Positions 38,906-51,322 of a DNA stretch of 64,000 nucleotides are shown here, piece by piece. The notes under the pieces were generated by a model, which saw only the letters and a list, made by a program, of their open reading frames with translations, had not been told where the DNA came from and made no database searches. Numbering within the stretch: the stretch's first letter is position 1; the number at the start of each line of letters is the position of its first letter. Source of the DNA: Delphinapterus leucas (taxonomy: Eukaryota; Chordata; Mammalia; Artiodactyla; Monodontidae); the NCBI RefSeq assembly GCF_002288925.2, contig NW_022098044.1:10955388-11019387 (forward strand), given 5' to 3'. Position numbers and translations under genes: made by a program.

Positions 38906-41900
38906 CAGAACAGATTTTTAAAAATCCAATTATGTGCTGTCAATCAGAGACACAATTTAGATTCAAAGATACAAATTGTTTAGAAAAGACATACCATGAA
39001 AACAGTAACCAAAGAGGGCTGAAGTAGCTCTAAAAATAACAGAAAAAAGTAGACTTTAAGACAAAAATTACTATTAAAGACAAAAAAGGCATTTTATAAT
39101 GATAAAAGAATCAAGGCATAACAATTATAAACATATAAGCACCTAACAAAAGAGTTCCAAAATACACAAAGCAAAAACTAACAGAACTGAAGGGTGAAAT
39201 AGACAATTCAACAATAGTTGGAGACTTCAACACGCCACTTCCAATAATCAACAGAACAATTAGAAGATCAACAAGGAAATAGACTTGAACACACCAGATC
39301 TAACAAACATCTATATAGAACACTACACACAACAGAAGACACATTCTTCACAAGTGCACATGGAGCATTCTCCAGGATAAACCACACATTAGGCCATAAA
39401 AAAATTCTCAATAAATTTAAAAGGATTATAATCATATCATTTATGTTCTGTGACCACAGTGGAATGAAACTAGAAATCAATACCAGAAGGAATCTGGAAA
39501 ATTCACAAATATGTGGAAATTAACATAATCTTAAATACCACTGGGTCAAAGAAGAAAGCACAGAGAAATTAGAAAAATACCTTGAGATGAATGAAAACAA
39601 AAACACAATATTCCAAAAGCTATTGGATACAGCTAAAGTAGTGCTTAGAACGAAATCTATAGTTGTAAATACCTATATTAAAAAATAAGATCTCAAATCA
39701 ATAACCCAATCTTCCACCATAAGAAATTATAAAAAGAGGAAACTAAACTCAAAGCAAGTGAAAAGAATATAAAAGTAAAATCAGACATAAATAAAAGAGA
39801 ATAGAAGAATAGAGAAAAATCAAGAAAACCAAAGCTTATTCTTTGAAAAGATCAACAAAATTGAAAAATCTTCAGACTGACCAAGAAAAAAAGGGAGAAG
39901 AATCAAATTACTAAAATCAGGAATGAAAGAGGGGCATTACTACCAATCTTACAGAAATAAAAAGAATAAGGTAATACAATGAGTAACTGTATACCAATAA
40001 ATTACAAAACTTATATGAAATGTATGAATTGTTATAAAGACACAAAGTATCAAAGCTGACTAAAAGACAACAGAAAACCACAACAGACCTATAAATAAAG
40101 AGACTGAATTAGCAATCAAAACTTCTCTACAAAGAAAAGCCCAAAACCAGATGGCTTCCTTGGTGAATTCACGAAACATGTAAAGAATTAACTGCAATCC
40201 TTCACAAACTCTTCCAAAAAAAAGAAGAGGAGGAAACATTTCCCAACTCATTCTACAAGGCCACTATTATCTTCATACCTAAACCAGACAAAGACATCCT
40301 AAGAAAACTATGAACAGTATCCCTTGTGACTACAGATGCAAAAGTCCTCAACAAAATACTAGCAAACTGAACCCAGCAACATTTTAAAAATGATTATACT
40401 CTATAACCAAATTGGATTTAACCCAAGAATACAAGAGTGGTTCAATGTATGAAAATCAATATAATATACCATAGAAATAAAGGATAAAAACCACATGATC
40501 ACCTCAGTAGACACAGAAAAAGCATTTGAAAATTCCAATACCTTTTCATGATAAAAAACACTCAACAAACTAAGAATAGAAGGGAACTTCCTTAACCTGA
40601 TAAAGGGCATCCATGAAAAGCCCACAGCTACCATCACACTCAATAATATAAAACTGAAAGATTTCCCTGAGATCAGCAACAAGAGAAGGATGTTTACTCT
40701 CACCAATTCTATTCTACTGAAGGTTCCAACTGGGGTAATTAGGTAAGAAAAATAACAAAAGGCATCTAGACTGAAATAGAAATAAAGTGTCTATTCACAG
40801 ATGACATAATCTTGTTTATAAGGAATCCACAAAGAAGAAACTACTAGCACTAATAAACAAGTACAGGAAGGTAGCAAGATATGAGATCAATATACAAAAG
40901 TCTATTGCATTTCTATACACTAGCAATGAACACTGAGAACATTAAATTAAGAAAACAATCCCATTTACCATCACACCAAAAAGAATAAAATACTCAGGAA
41001 TAAATTAATAAAAGTAGTGTAAGACTTGTACTCTGAAAAGTACAAAATACTGTTGAAAGAAATGAAAGAGGACCTAAGTAAATGGAAAGATATTCCACGT
41101 TCATTAATGGAAGACATATTAAGATAGCAATACTTTTCAAATTCATATATAGAGTCAACAAAATCACTACCAGAACCCCAGCTTCCATTCTTGCAGAAAT
41201 TGACAAGCTAATCTTGTCATATGGAAACTCAAGGAACCCAGAATATCAAAACTAATCCTAAAAAAAAAAAAAAAGGTTAGAGGACTCACACTTCCCAATT
41301 TTAAAGCTTACTACAAAGCTATTCTAATCAGGACAGTGTGGTACTGACATAAGGAGAGACACCTAGATCAAGGGAATACAACTGTGAGTCCAAAAAGAAA
41401 CCATCACATTTATGGTCAACTGATTTTCAATAAGGGTGCTATTGAAAATGGGGAAAGATGAAGCTGGACTCCTACTTGACACCATATACAAAAACTAACT
41501 AAAAATGGATCAAAAATCTAAATTTAAAAGCTAAAGCTATAAAACTTTGAAAAGAAAACACAGGTATAAATCTTTGTGACTCTGGATTAAGCAATGACTT
41601 CTTAGATATAAAACTAAAAGCGCAAGCTACAAAAAAAATTAAGTATTAGGCATCAAAATTTAAAATTTTGTGCATCAAAGGATACCATCAAAAAAGTGCA
41701 AAGACAACCAGAATGGGAGAAAAATTTTGTGAATCATATATCTAATAAGGGACTTGTTTCCAGAATATTTAAAGTAATATTAGAACTCAGTAGTAAAAAG
41801 ACAACCCAATTTTTAAAAGGTCAAAGGATCTGAACAGACATTTCTCCAAAGAAGATATACAAATGGCCAGTAAGCACAAGAAAAGATATGCAACATCATT

Positions 41901-43049
41901 AGCCATCAGGGAAATGAAAATCAAACCCACAGTGAGATACCACTTCACACACACTCACTAGAATGGCTAGAATGAAAAAGACAATAACAAGTGTTGACAG
42001 AGGATGTGGGAAATGGGCATCCTTATTTCAGTACTGGTGGGAATGTAAAATGATGTAGCAGCTTTGGAAAACAGTTTGGCAGTCCCCAAACAGTTAAACA
42101 TGGAGTTACCGTATGATCCAGCAATTCTACTCTTATTTACTAAAGAGAAATGAAAATATGTCTATACAAAAACTTGTAGCAGTATTCATAATTGCTCAAA
42201 AGTGTAGACAACCTAATTGTCCACCAACTCATGAATGGACAAGTATGATATATTCATATAATGGAATATTATTCACCAATAAAAAGGAATGAAATACTGA
42301 TACAGGATACAACATGGATGAATCTTAGTAACCTTATGGTAAGTGAAAGCCAGTCACAAAGGACCACATATTGTATGATTCCACTTATATGAAATATCCA
42401 GAATAGGCAAACCTATAGACAGAAAGTAGATGAGTGGTTTCTTGGGGCTGGCATGGATCAGAAGTTTAGGGAAGCAATAGCTAAGGGATGCAAAGTTTCT
42501 TTTAGGGGTAATAAAAATTCTTGAAAATTGTGGTGATAGGTGTGCAACTCTGTGAATATACTAAAAGCCACTGAAATGCATTATTTTAAGTGGTGAATTG
42601 TACAATGTCAATTATATCTCAACAAAAAATGTACACTTTAAAAGGGTGAATTTTTTAGTATGTGGATTATATCTCAATTTTCTAAAATGTCATCATTAGC
42701 TAACTATTGGTTTACACCACTGATTTAACAGGATTAAAATGATTATGAGGTAGTGTCCATATATACTTGGTAATTCATGCTACTTTTAAACTAGGATTTC
42801 CAAATCTATGTTTTTATATAAGGTAAAAATAAGGTTATTTACAGAAGTGGGAGCCATGATAATCTGTTCCAGGTATGTCTACCCAAGAAAGAAATTACTC
42901 TTATTTCTTCCACTTATTCTTATTACTGTCACTTAGCATGTATTGACAGCTGCTTTTGATCTTTCATTATTTCCTTTTCTCTGATATTTCTACAAAACAG
43001 TCATTTAGCAAGTTTACAATTTTTAACCAATTAAAAAAATTTTTACCTC

Positions 43050-44470
43050 CTAGAGAAATGGAAATAAAAACAAAAATAAACAAATGGGACCTAATGAAAC
43101 TTAAAAGCTTTTGCACAGCAAAGGAAACCATAAACAAGACCAACAGACAACCCTCAGAATGGGAGAAAATATTTGCAAATGAAGCAACTGACAAAGGATT
43201 AATCTCCAAACTTTACAAGCAGCTCATGCAGCTCAATAACAAAAAGACATAACCCAGTCCAAAAATGGGCAGAAGACCTGAGCAGACATTTCTCCAAAGA
43301 AGATATACAGATTGCCAACAAACACATGAAAGAATGCTCAACATCATTTATCATTAGAGAAATGCAAATCAAAACTACAATGAGGTATCACCTCACACTG
43401 GTCAGAATGGCCATCATCAAAAAATCTACAAACATGGGGCTTCCCTGGTGGCGCAGTGGTTGAGAGCCCGCCTACCGATGCAGGGGATGTGGGTTCGTGC
43501 CCCGTCCGGGAGGATCCCACATGCCGCGGAGCAGCTGCGCCTGTGAGCCATGGCCGCTGAGCCTGCGCGTCCGGAGCCTGTTGCTCCACAATGGGAGAGG
43601 CCACAACAGTGAGAGGCCCACGTACAACAAAACAAAACAAAAACAAAAACAAACAAACAAAATCTACAAACAATAAATGCTGGAGAGGGTGCGGAGAAAA
43701 GGGAACACTCTTGCACTGCTGGTGGGAATGTGAATTAGTACAGCCACTATGGAGAACAGTATGGAGGTTCCTTAAAAAACTACAAATAGAACTACCATAT
43801 GACCCAGCAATCCCACTACTGGGCATATACCCTGAGAAAACCATAATTCAGAAAGAGTCATGTACCAAAATGTTCATTGCAGCTCTATTTACAATAGCCC
43901 GGAGATGGAAGCAACCTAAATGTCCATCATCGGATGAATGGGTAAAGATGTGGCACATATATAAAATGGAATATTACTCAGCCATAAAAAGAAACGAAAT
44001 TTGAGTTATTTGTAGTGAGGTGGATGGACCTAGAGTCTGTCATACAGAGTGAAGTCAGAAAGAGAAAGACAAATACCGTATGCTAACACATATATATGGA
44101 ATCTAAGGAAAAAAAAAGTCATGAAGAACCTAGGGGTAAGACAGGAATAAAGACACAGACCTACTAGAGAATGGACTTGAGGATATGGGGAGGGGGAAGG
44201 GTAAGCTGTGACAAAGTGAGAGAGTGGCATGGACATATATACACTACCAAACGTAAAACAGATAGCTAGTGGGAAGCAGCCGCATAGCACAGGGAGATCA
44301 GCTCAGTTCTTTGTGGCCACCTAGAGGGGTGGGATAGGGAGGGTGGGAGGGAGGGAGATGCAAGAGGGAAGAGATATGGGAACATATGTATAACTGATTC
44401 ACTTTGTTAGAAAGCAGAAACTAACACACCATTGTAAAGTAATTATACTCCAATAAAGAGTCAAAAAAAA
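43050..44470 (+). mobile_element. Younger L1, 5'-truncated 3' end
   Basis: The ORF2 end reads well: [39 protein letters not shown], then after a [38 protein letters not shown] and EYYSAIKRNEI. A stop breaks the frame at about 43250. The 3'UTR runs to CTCCAATAAAGAGTC and a short poly(A). A possible AAAAAAATTTTT duplication flanks it (43033, 44464). Much less decayed than the adjoining old L1. Confidence 0.9.
43421..43672 (+). mobile_element. CHR-2-type SINE with TSD, nested in a young L1
   Basis: Complete element with 14-bp TSD AAAATCTACAAACA at 43421-43434 and 43659-43672. It splits the end of L1 ORF2. Confidence 0.95.
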
Positions 44471-44818
44471 TTTTTTTTTCATGCACAGGAAGATGTGTTT
44501 TTGAACCCTTGCAAGGAGAGACACAATTTACTTGAGGGGGTAAGAAAAATAAACCAAGTTAAAATAACCTGCTAAGAGTGTAAAGCGACTTTTAATTTTT
44601 GCTTGTAGAATTTTATTCTACTACAATTTATAAAACAACTATGAGTCACAACCAGCAACAATGTAGAACTGGCCCTTGTTCAAGATATGGAATAAAAATA
44701 TGCCCCACTGGGAATTAAGAATCTCTACATAAGTCACCTAAGATACTCCATATCATTAAAACTCAGAGCACCCTAGCCTCTTTTGTTAAGCACAGATTAA
44801 CTATTAAACATTGCTGCT

Positions 44819-44960
44819 CTCTTCTCCACAATTTTTCTTTTGGCTACACCGCAGGGCATGCGGAACTTCCCTGACCAGGGATAGAACCCGTGCCCCCTGC
44901 AGTGGAAGCACGGAGTCTTAACCGCTGGACCACCAGGGAAGTCCTCTTCTCCACAATTTT
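44819..44960 (-). mobile_element. CHR-type SINE, short form, with TSD
   Basis: Minus-strand short element with 17-bp TSD CTCTTCTCCACAATTTT at 44819-44835 and 44944-44960, the longest in the window. Confidence 0.94.
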
Positions 44961-45232
44961 AAAATCACAAATAAATCAAAGCGGATTTTATGACGTGCAT
45001 CCTTTACAGGCTCCAAAACCAGCAATACAATCTCAGGTAGCCACTTCAACCCCCTTTAGCAAAATTATTTAAGTCCACAAGACAGGAGACTGCTGCTTTA
45101 GTTGATTCTGTAAAATCCCCAAAACAGAAAAGTCTCAGTGGGGCATCAAACAGTAAGAAAAGTAGCAATATGCACCCAAAGTAAACAAATATACCAATGA
45201 ATCCAGAGAGATAGAAGTGGCATTATTATTAC

Positions 45233-45305
45233 CTTTGAAGATGGCTCTCAGGAGTGCTCCAGCAGCTTTTCCTTTCACTGCCTGATTCTGAAGGAGATTA
45301 GCCAG
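45233..45305 (-). CDS. FANCI: FANCI exon 3 (residues 29-53)
   Basis: 73 nt lie between acceptor ctttgcag and donor gtaata. The exon encodes [20 protein letters not shown] and the next residues of the N-terminal cap, and ends after the first base of codon 53. It is separated from exon 2 by a 5.9-kb repeat-rich intron. Confidence 0.96.
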
Positions 45306-45559
45306 CTGCAAAGAAAAGAAAAAGCTACAAGTCCCTGGCAACAATTTCCCTACCTGAATGACCTAAACTCCCGGTATGAAAAACACACATCTGTCAAGTT
45401 CATATCCTTCAGAGACTCCAGGTATCACAAATAACATTTATTTACATATAGCAGGGTAGATCTTAACATGATGCTGGGTTGTCAAGACTGAAATTTATTC
45501 ATACATTCATTCTACAAATGTCTATTAAGTATTTAATCAGCACTAGGTATCAAGCTATG

Positions 45560-46115
45560 TTCTTGGGGATATACATTCATTCAGCAAATTCTCTTTGAAC
45601 ATGTTCTTCCTAGGCGTTAGGGATACAAGGATGAACATGATAATCTGACTCAGTTTACAGTAGAGCAGGAGGGAAAAGGACGACAAGAAAAAAAAATCAG
45701 AAAAAAAATTTGTAACAGAAACAAAAGACTGAGACAATAATTGAGGAAAGGGAAGCAACTTCAGCTAGGGTAGTCAGGGAGAAAGCTTCTCTGAGGTAGG
45801 TGACATTTCTTTAGAGACTTGGAGGATGAGAAAGAGCTAGTTATGCAAAGGGAGGAAAGAAGAACACTTCAGATAAAGGTATTGTTATGTGCAAAGGCCC
45901 TGAGAGAGCAAAGAGTTTGGCATATTGGATGGCCTGAAAAAAAAAAAAAGACCAATTTGACTGAAGAGTAGTAAGAAAAGAGTGGCACAAGATGAATTTG
46001 GAGAGATGGGCAAGAACCAGATAATAAGAATCTTGTAGGCCATGATAGGAAGCTTAGATTTTCTCTAAATGCAATAGAAGTAACTAACGAGAAAAGAGGA
46101 GAGTGATATATAGAT
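45560..46115 (-). repeat. L2-like ancient LINE fossil
   Basis: Phrases such as ATGTGCAAAGGCCCTGAGAG and CTTGTAGGCCATGATAGGAA are typical of the complement of L2. The assignment is by resemblance. Confidence 0.5.
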
Positions 46116-46266
46116 TTTTTTTTTTTTAAATCAGTCTTATTCCTTTTGTAGAAAATAGGTTGTGGGAGGGTTTAAGAGTGAAATAGGGACATCTGTTAGG
46201 AGATTGTTATCAGTGATCAAATGAGAGATGATAGTGGCCTACAGCAAGGTAATAGCAGGGGCGATG

Positions 46267-46660
46267 TCCTGAGTTGAACTGTGTTCCCCTCCAAAATTCA
46301 TGTTTAAGCTCTAACCCCCAGCATCTCAGAATGTGATCTTATTTGGAAATACGGTCATTGTAGGTGTAATTAGTTAAGCTGAGGTCATATGGGTAGGCCC
46401 TAATCCAGTATGACTAATGTCCTTAGAAAAAGGGGAAATTTGGACAGAAACACATACACAGCGAGAATGCCGTGTGAAAGTGAAGGCAGAGACCATGGGT
46501 GACACAAGGCAAGGAATGCTAAAGATTGTCAGCAAACCACCAGAAGCTAGGCTAGACGCACGGAACAGATGATCACAGCCCTCAGCAGGAACCAACAATG
46601 CCAACACCGTGATCCTGGACTTCTAGTTCCTACAACTTTAAAAATAACTGTCTATTGTTT
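46267..46660 (+). repeat. Probable MaLR-type LTR fossil
   Basis: Opens GAGTTGAACTGTGTTCCCCT, continues GATCTTATTTGGAAATACGG and TAGTTAAGCTGAGGTCATAT, and ends CACCGTGATCCTGGACTTCT. This is the order of mammalian ERVL-MaLR-like LTRs. It is non-coding. Confidence 0.6.
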
Positions 46661-46699
46661 AAGGTACTCAGTTTGTAGTACTTTGTAAGATGAAGAAAA

Positions 46700-47135
46700 G
46701 TACAGATGGCCCCGAACTTATAACAGTTCAACTTATAATTTTTCAACTTTACAATGGGGCAAAAGTGACAGGCATTCAGTAGATACTGTATTTCGAATTT
46801 TTATCTTTTCCTGGGCTAGCAATCAGCTGCGGGATCACAAGGATAAACAACCGATACACCATTCTGTACCCACGCAACCATTCTGTTTTTCACTTTCAGT
46901 ACAGTATTCAATAAATTACATGAGATGTTCAACACTTTATTGTAAAATGGGCTTTGTGTTAGATGATTTTGCCCAACTGTAGGCTAATGTAAGCATTCTT
47001 GGCACGTTTAAGGTAAGGCTAGGCTAAGCTAGGATGTTTGGTAGGTTAGGTGTATTAAATGCATTTCCGACTTAGAATATTTTCAACTTAAAATGGGTTT
47101 ATTGGGATGTAACCCCATCAAAATTTGGGGAAGAT
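46700..47135 (+). mobile_element. Tigger-type (Tc1/mariner) DNA transposon fossil
   Basis: ACTTATAACAGTTCAACTTA at the left is mirrored by TTTTCAACTTAAAATGGGTT at the right. The interior (TTTTGCCCAACTGTAGGCTA, AAGGTAAGGCTAGGCTAAGC) is a well-known mammalian repeat. The exact subfamily is uncertain. Confidence 0.65.
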
Positions 47136-47174
47136 CCGTAGACTGAAGGTATATTTGAAAGCTTGATCAGTAGG

Positions 47175-47527
47175 ACTTCGCTATGGTCTGAATGTTTATG
47201 TCCCCCCAAAATTCACGTGTTAGAATCCTAATACCCAATGTTATGGTATTTGGAGGTGGGGCCTTTGGGAGGTGATTAGGTATGAGGGTGGAACTTCCAT
47301 GAATGGGATTAGTGCTCTTATAAGAGATCCCACAGAGCCCCCAGGCTGCTTCTACCATATGAGGGTATAATGCGAAGTCTGCAACCCAGAAGAGGGCCCT
47401 CACTCGACCACACTGGCACCATCATCTAGGACTTCCAGTCTCCAGAACTATGAGAAATAAATGTTTGTTGTTAGAAGTCACCCAGTCTACCGTATTTTGT
47501 TATAGCAGCCTGAATGGACTAAGACAG
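47175..47527 (+). repeat. MLT1-type MaLR solo LTR
   Basis: A classic order: ATGGTCTGAATGTTTATGTC, CCCCCCAAAATTCACGTGTT, TTTGGAGGTGGGGCCTTTGG, GGATTAGTGCTCTTATAAGA, GAGAAATAAATGTTTGTTGT and CAGCCTGAATGGACTAAGAC. No internal retroviral sequence is attached. Confidence 0.88.
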
Positions 47528-47659
47528 ACTTCCTCAGGCTTTAGGCGTGAAATGGGTGTGATGATGAAGGAAAAGAAGAAATCAAGGAGGACTCAAATTT
47601 CTGGCTTAAGCAACTAGCTGGGTAGATGGTGGCACCATTTACAGATATGGTGAAAATTT

Positions 47660-47765
47660 CGGATTAAGCAAGCATCTAAATCATCCAGAGGGCTTGTTAA
47701 AACAGAGAACTCCACCTGCAGTTTTTGATTCAGCAGATCTGATGTGGCGCTCAGAACTGTTACTC
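47660..47765 (+). repeat. Short hAT/MER-type fragment
   Basis: ATCATCCAGAGGGCTTGTTA and TTGATTCAGCAGATCTGATG match a common mammalian MITE pattern. Low certainty on family. Confidence 0.45.
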
Positions 47766-48379
47766 TTAAGATATCCAAGTGGAGATGGCAAATCGATAAC
47801 TGAATATGCCAAAGTGGAGCTCAGTGAGAAAATGTAAGATCATCCAGGGAGAAAATGTAAAGAAAAAAGAGACACCAATAGAGAGGGACAGGTGGAAACT
47901 CTATTATTTTTACAACTTTTCTGTAAGTCTAAAATCAATTCAAAATAAAGAGTTAAAAAATTCTTCCTGGATTTAGCATCCACTGATGCTTCCTGCCTGA
48001 TCCAATCTTTATCATGATGGTTGCCAAATGATGATTTTCTAACTCTGTGGTAAGCAAGAGCCCTCCTCATCATTTATTATCAATACAGACTCACAAATTT
48101 CTATATTTTTCAGTGGTTTATAATTCATAACTGAACTTATTTCAATGTTCAGATTTGACCAACGGAAGCCCCTTCAAGCTGTCTTTATCAGGTTTGGGAT
48201 ATCAATGTTATACTTTATAAAAAGCACTTGGAAGTTTTCCTTATATATGCACATTTTTTCTTATGTAGTATATATACTCTAAAACAATTTATGTGGCAAC
48301 GGGACTATCTCTTACCTCTGATCTCTAAAGATTTGGTAGACGTTTCCTATGAAACTCTGGGCCTGGTATTTTTGTGTCA

Positions 48380-48820
48380 AGTAATTGCTTGATAACTTTT
48401 TTCTTTTATAGAAATTGATCTGGTTAAGCTTTCCATCTCAAATTGGGTCAGTTTAATTAAACTGTATGTTCCTAAGAAATTATCCATTGCATAATGGTAG
48501 ATTTGTAGTAGATATATAGAGTAGATATTTGTAGTAGATATATAGTCTCTTAGTATTTTTTGAGATTTTTCTCTATATGAATAGTTATTTCCCCCATGTC
48601 ATTTCTTATTTAGTATATCTGTGCTTACTCCATTGTTTTCTTGATTAGTTAATAGTTTTGTCTATTTTTCAAAGAACCAGGATTTTTATGTATTAATTTG
48701 ATCTACTGTTCTCCACTTTATTAACTTCTACTTTTATTCTAGCAGTCCCTTTTAGATTCCTCTATTCTCTCTAAACCTTTGAATGTAAATTTTCCCACTG
48801 CTGGATAGGTCAGTCTTCCT
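48380..48820 (-). mobile_element. L1 ORF2 fragment, minus strand
   Basis: The complement of TTTTCAAAGAACCAGGATTT, followed by ACTTTATTAACTTCTACTTT, marks an L1 ORF2 region. Confidence 0.75.
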
Positions 48821-49865
48821 TGTCATGGACTTATGTGTTTTATAATTTTGTACTCTTAAGCACATCTTCTATGGACATTTTTATCAAATGGACTGAATGC
48901 ATATATTGCTGGAATGCTTATCAAATTTATAGAGGATATAAAATGATGATTAATACAATGGTCAACAGAATCAGGATACAACAAGAAGATCTTGATGGAG
49001 TGAAATCAAATTAATCTAAAAAGATAAGTAACAGATTTAAAATAAAAATTTTAATGTGGGTTCTAAGAACTAACTATTGAAGTTTGGAGATGAAGGAAAT
49101 TTAGCCTATATGCAAAAATGACTTGGGGTTTTTAGTTGCTTGTAAGAGCAATGAGACAGTAATATGATATTGCTGCCAAAAAGTTGACTCTGCATTAATG
49201 GAAGAATTAGGGAAATATTAGTGCCCCTCTACTCTAGTGGTAGAACATGTGGAGCCCTGTGTTCGAGGTACAAAACTTTTAAAGGTAATGTTAACAAAAC
49301 AGAAATGTTCAGAGGGCTGTGTTCATGTTGGCGAAGAAACTTAAAATAGGAAGAGCTGAAGGACCTTTTCTAATATTTATTCAGCGTCTACTGGATGCCT
49401 ATTGAGGGTCTATTAGATGCATACAGTATCTCATTTCATCCTCACAAAAACCAGGATAGGAATTCTTTTTGTGATAAGCATGAATCAGAGAAGTAATTCA
49501 TAGCATCTATCATGGGTTTTGTTCTAGTTCTTATTTTTTACTTATTTTATAGTGTAATGTTAAAGCCGCCTCAAATTCCTTTTGGAAGCAGGTAAGATAA
49601 AAATTCTAAGTAAATAAATAAATAGAAAGCAGGTTTCAACCAAATTTTAACTTGTCTATAGGATGATTCAACTCTCAACTCATGCAAAGGCTGTCTTAAA
49701 AAGTGCCACAAAAAGCAATTTCTGGATAATTTCAAAGAAAAAAAAATGAGAGCGCATCCCTGTATCAATTCCCAGTTAGCATAAGGTAACAAAGATTAAG
49801 ATGCACCTAGCTTCAATGACCACAAAAACTAGCACATAAAAAGTTCCTTAAAAACATAACACTCG
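48821..49865. other. Intron 2 sequence with a MIR piece
   Basis: 49370-49500 looks like a reversed MIR (CTCATTTCATCCTCACAAAA). The remainder is AT-rich with no recognised gene. Confidence 0.5.
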
Positions 49866-50392
49866 GGGCTTCCCTGGTGGCGCAGTGGTTAAGAATCCGC
49901 CTGCCAATGCAGGGGACATGGGTTTGATCCCTGGTCCGGGAAGATCCCACATGCTGTGGAGCAACTAAGTCCATGCGCCACAACTACTGAGCCTGTGCTC
50001 TAGAGCCTGTGAGCCACAGCTACAGATCCCGCACGCCTAAAGCCCGTGCTCCGCAACAAGAGAATCCACCGCAATGAGAAGACCGTGCACCGCAACAAAG
50101 AGTAGCCCCCCAGGGCTTCCCTGGTGGCGCAGTGGTTGAGAGTCCGCCTGCTGACGCAGGGGACACAGGTTCGTGCCCCGGTCCGGGAAGATCCCACGTG
50201 CCGCGGAGCAGCTAGGCCCGTGAGCCATGGCCGCTGGGCCTGTGCTCCGCAACGGGAGAGGCCACAACGGTGAGAGGCCCGTGTACCGCAAAAACAAAAC
50301 AAAACAAAAAAGAATAGCCCCTGCTCACCGCAGCTAGAGAAAGCCCACGTGCAGCAACGAAGACCCAATGCAGCCAAAAATAAATAGATATA
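49866..50392 (+). mobile_element. CHR SINE, long form, split by a second SINE
   Basis: Outer long element. Its body runs to GCAACAAAGAGTAGCCC, is interrupted at about 50111-50310, then resumes with CACCGCAGCTAGAGAAAGCC and ends in AAAAATAAATAG. Confidence 0.94.
50111..50310 (+). mobile_element. CHR-2-type SINE nested in a long CHR SINE
   Basis: Complete inner element with an (AAAAC)n tail. The outer element's AGAGTAGCCCC motif recurs as AGAATAGCCCC on the far side, the target duplication. It lacks about 20 bp of the usual middle (GCTGGGCCTGTGCTCCGCAA is contiguous). Confidence 0.94.
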
Positions 50393-50850
50393 ACATTAAA
50401 GAAATTAAAAAAATAATAATACTCAAAGTCTTAATTTGTCTATACATATATACTAATGTTTAAGGTTAATTTTAAGGAGGGATTATTTTCCATGTAGGGA
50501 TCTGAATAAGCTGAGATCATTTATAATGGAATAAGGAGAAGTATATCAGGAGAGAAAGATTAGAAAGCCTAACACAGAAGGTAATTATTGTCCCATTTTA
50601 TAATCATATACTTATAGTGAAGACACAATGTAAATTGGTTGGTTTTCACTTTTACTAATAATTTCAAAATACCTTACTACTTATGAACTTATCTTCTTTA
50701 GGGAAAAACATAAATGAAGCATCAACAGGCAAATCTAATGTCTCACATCAATAACTACAGTCTGGATATTGCTTTCAAATAGGATTGTTCTAAGAACTAA
50801 AAAGTGTACTAATTTGCTTATACGGTTGCATAAATGTCATTTAAATATTA

Positions 50851-51012
50851 TACAGTTGTAGGGGTTTCCCTGGTGGTCCAGCAGTTAAGACTTCACGCTT
50901 CCACTTCAGGGGATATCGGTTTGATCCCTGGTCAGGGAACTAAGATCCCGCATGCTGCATGTTGCAGCAATCAATCAATAAACAAACAAACAAACAAATA
51001 AATACAGTTGTA
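50851..51012 (+). mobile_element. CHR-type SINE, short form, with TSD
   Basis: Short element with tail of CAAT/CAAA repeats. TSD TACAGTTGTA at 50851-50860 and 51003-51012. It lies about 200 bp from FANCI exon 2. Confidence 0.93.
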
Positions 51013-51219
51013 TAAATGTACATAAATGCCCTTAAGTTGTGCATATCTCTTCCTCTCTCCCATTTCTTTGTATCTATGAGTTGTTATCAAATAAATCCTT
51101 GTCTCCTAAGGAGAGTGGGGGATAGATGAAGTGGCAGAATTAATTTTTCTAACATGTCCCTTGAATTTGTTATCATGCTTGACATTTGCTTTTGGCAGAA
51201 CATCCTTCCTAATACTCAC

Positions 51220-51322
51220 ATCATCTTCTTTCAGGGTTTGAAGAAATTTTTGCAGTCTGTCTGCTGTTTTTTCTGCTGCTAGAGATAAAATTTTCTGGTC
51301 CATTGTTGCACATATCAAGAAA
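51220..51322 (-). CDS. FANCI: FANCI exon 2 with start codon (residues 1-28)
   Basis: The acceptor ttccctttccag precedes 19 nt of 5'UTR and the ATG at 51301-51303, in good context (A at -3, G at +4). The protein begins [15 protein letters not shown], nearly identical to human. Coding length is 84 nt, ending in phase 0 at donor gtgagt (51214-51219). An in-frame TTG just upstream is not used as a start because the family start is this ATG. Confidence 0.97.

Larger units (their letters stand above)
35040..42690 (+). mobile_element. Old near-full-length L1, antisense in FANCI intron 3
   Basis: 5'UTR-like sequence (35.04-36.2 kb), then an ORF1 remnant with a 90-codon coiled-coil-like frame at 36239-36511 (ENINKETEIIKKNQTKILEL), ORF1 C-terminal region (37.1-37.45 kb), ORF2 from about 38530 (ATGGTAAATGTAAAGGGATT) through RT (40.2-41 kb) and a 3' end near 42690. 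Interrupted by two SINEs and a piggyBac-type element. No functional frame remains. Confidence 0.88.

Noticed and set aside
43344..43844. 166-codon minus-strand frame
   Set aside because: Shadow of L1 ORF2 and the nested SINE on the opposite strand.
43033..44475. AAAAAAATTTTT pair as target duplication of the young L1
   Set aside because: Low complexity and about 9 unexplained bases between the left copy and L1 start; kept only as a possibility.
46267..47527. A provirus with paired LTRs
   Set aside because: The two LTR-like fossils differ in sequence and the DNA between them is a Tigger-type repeat, with no retroviral coding sequence.
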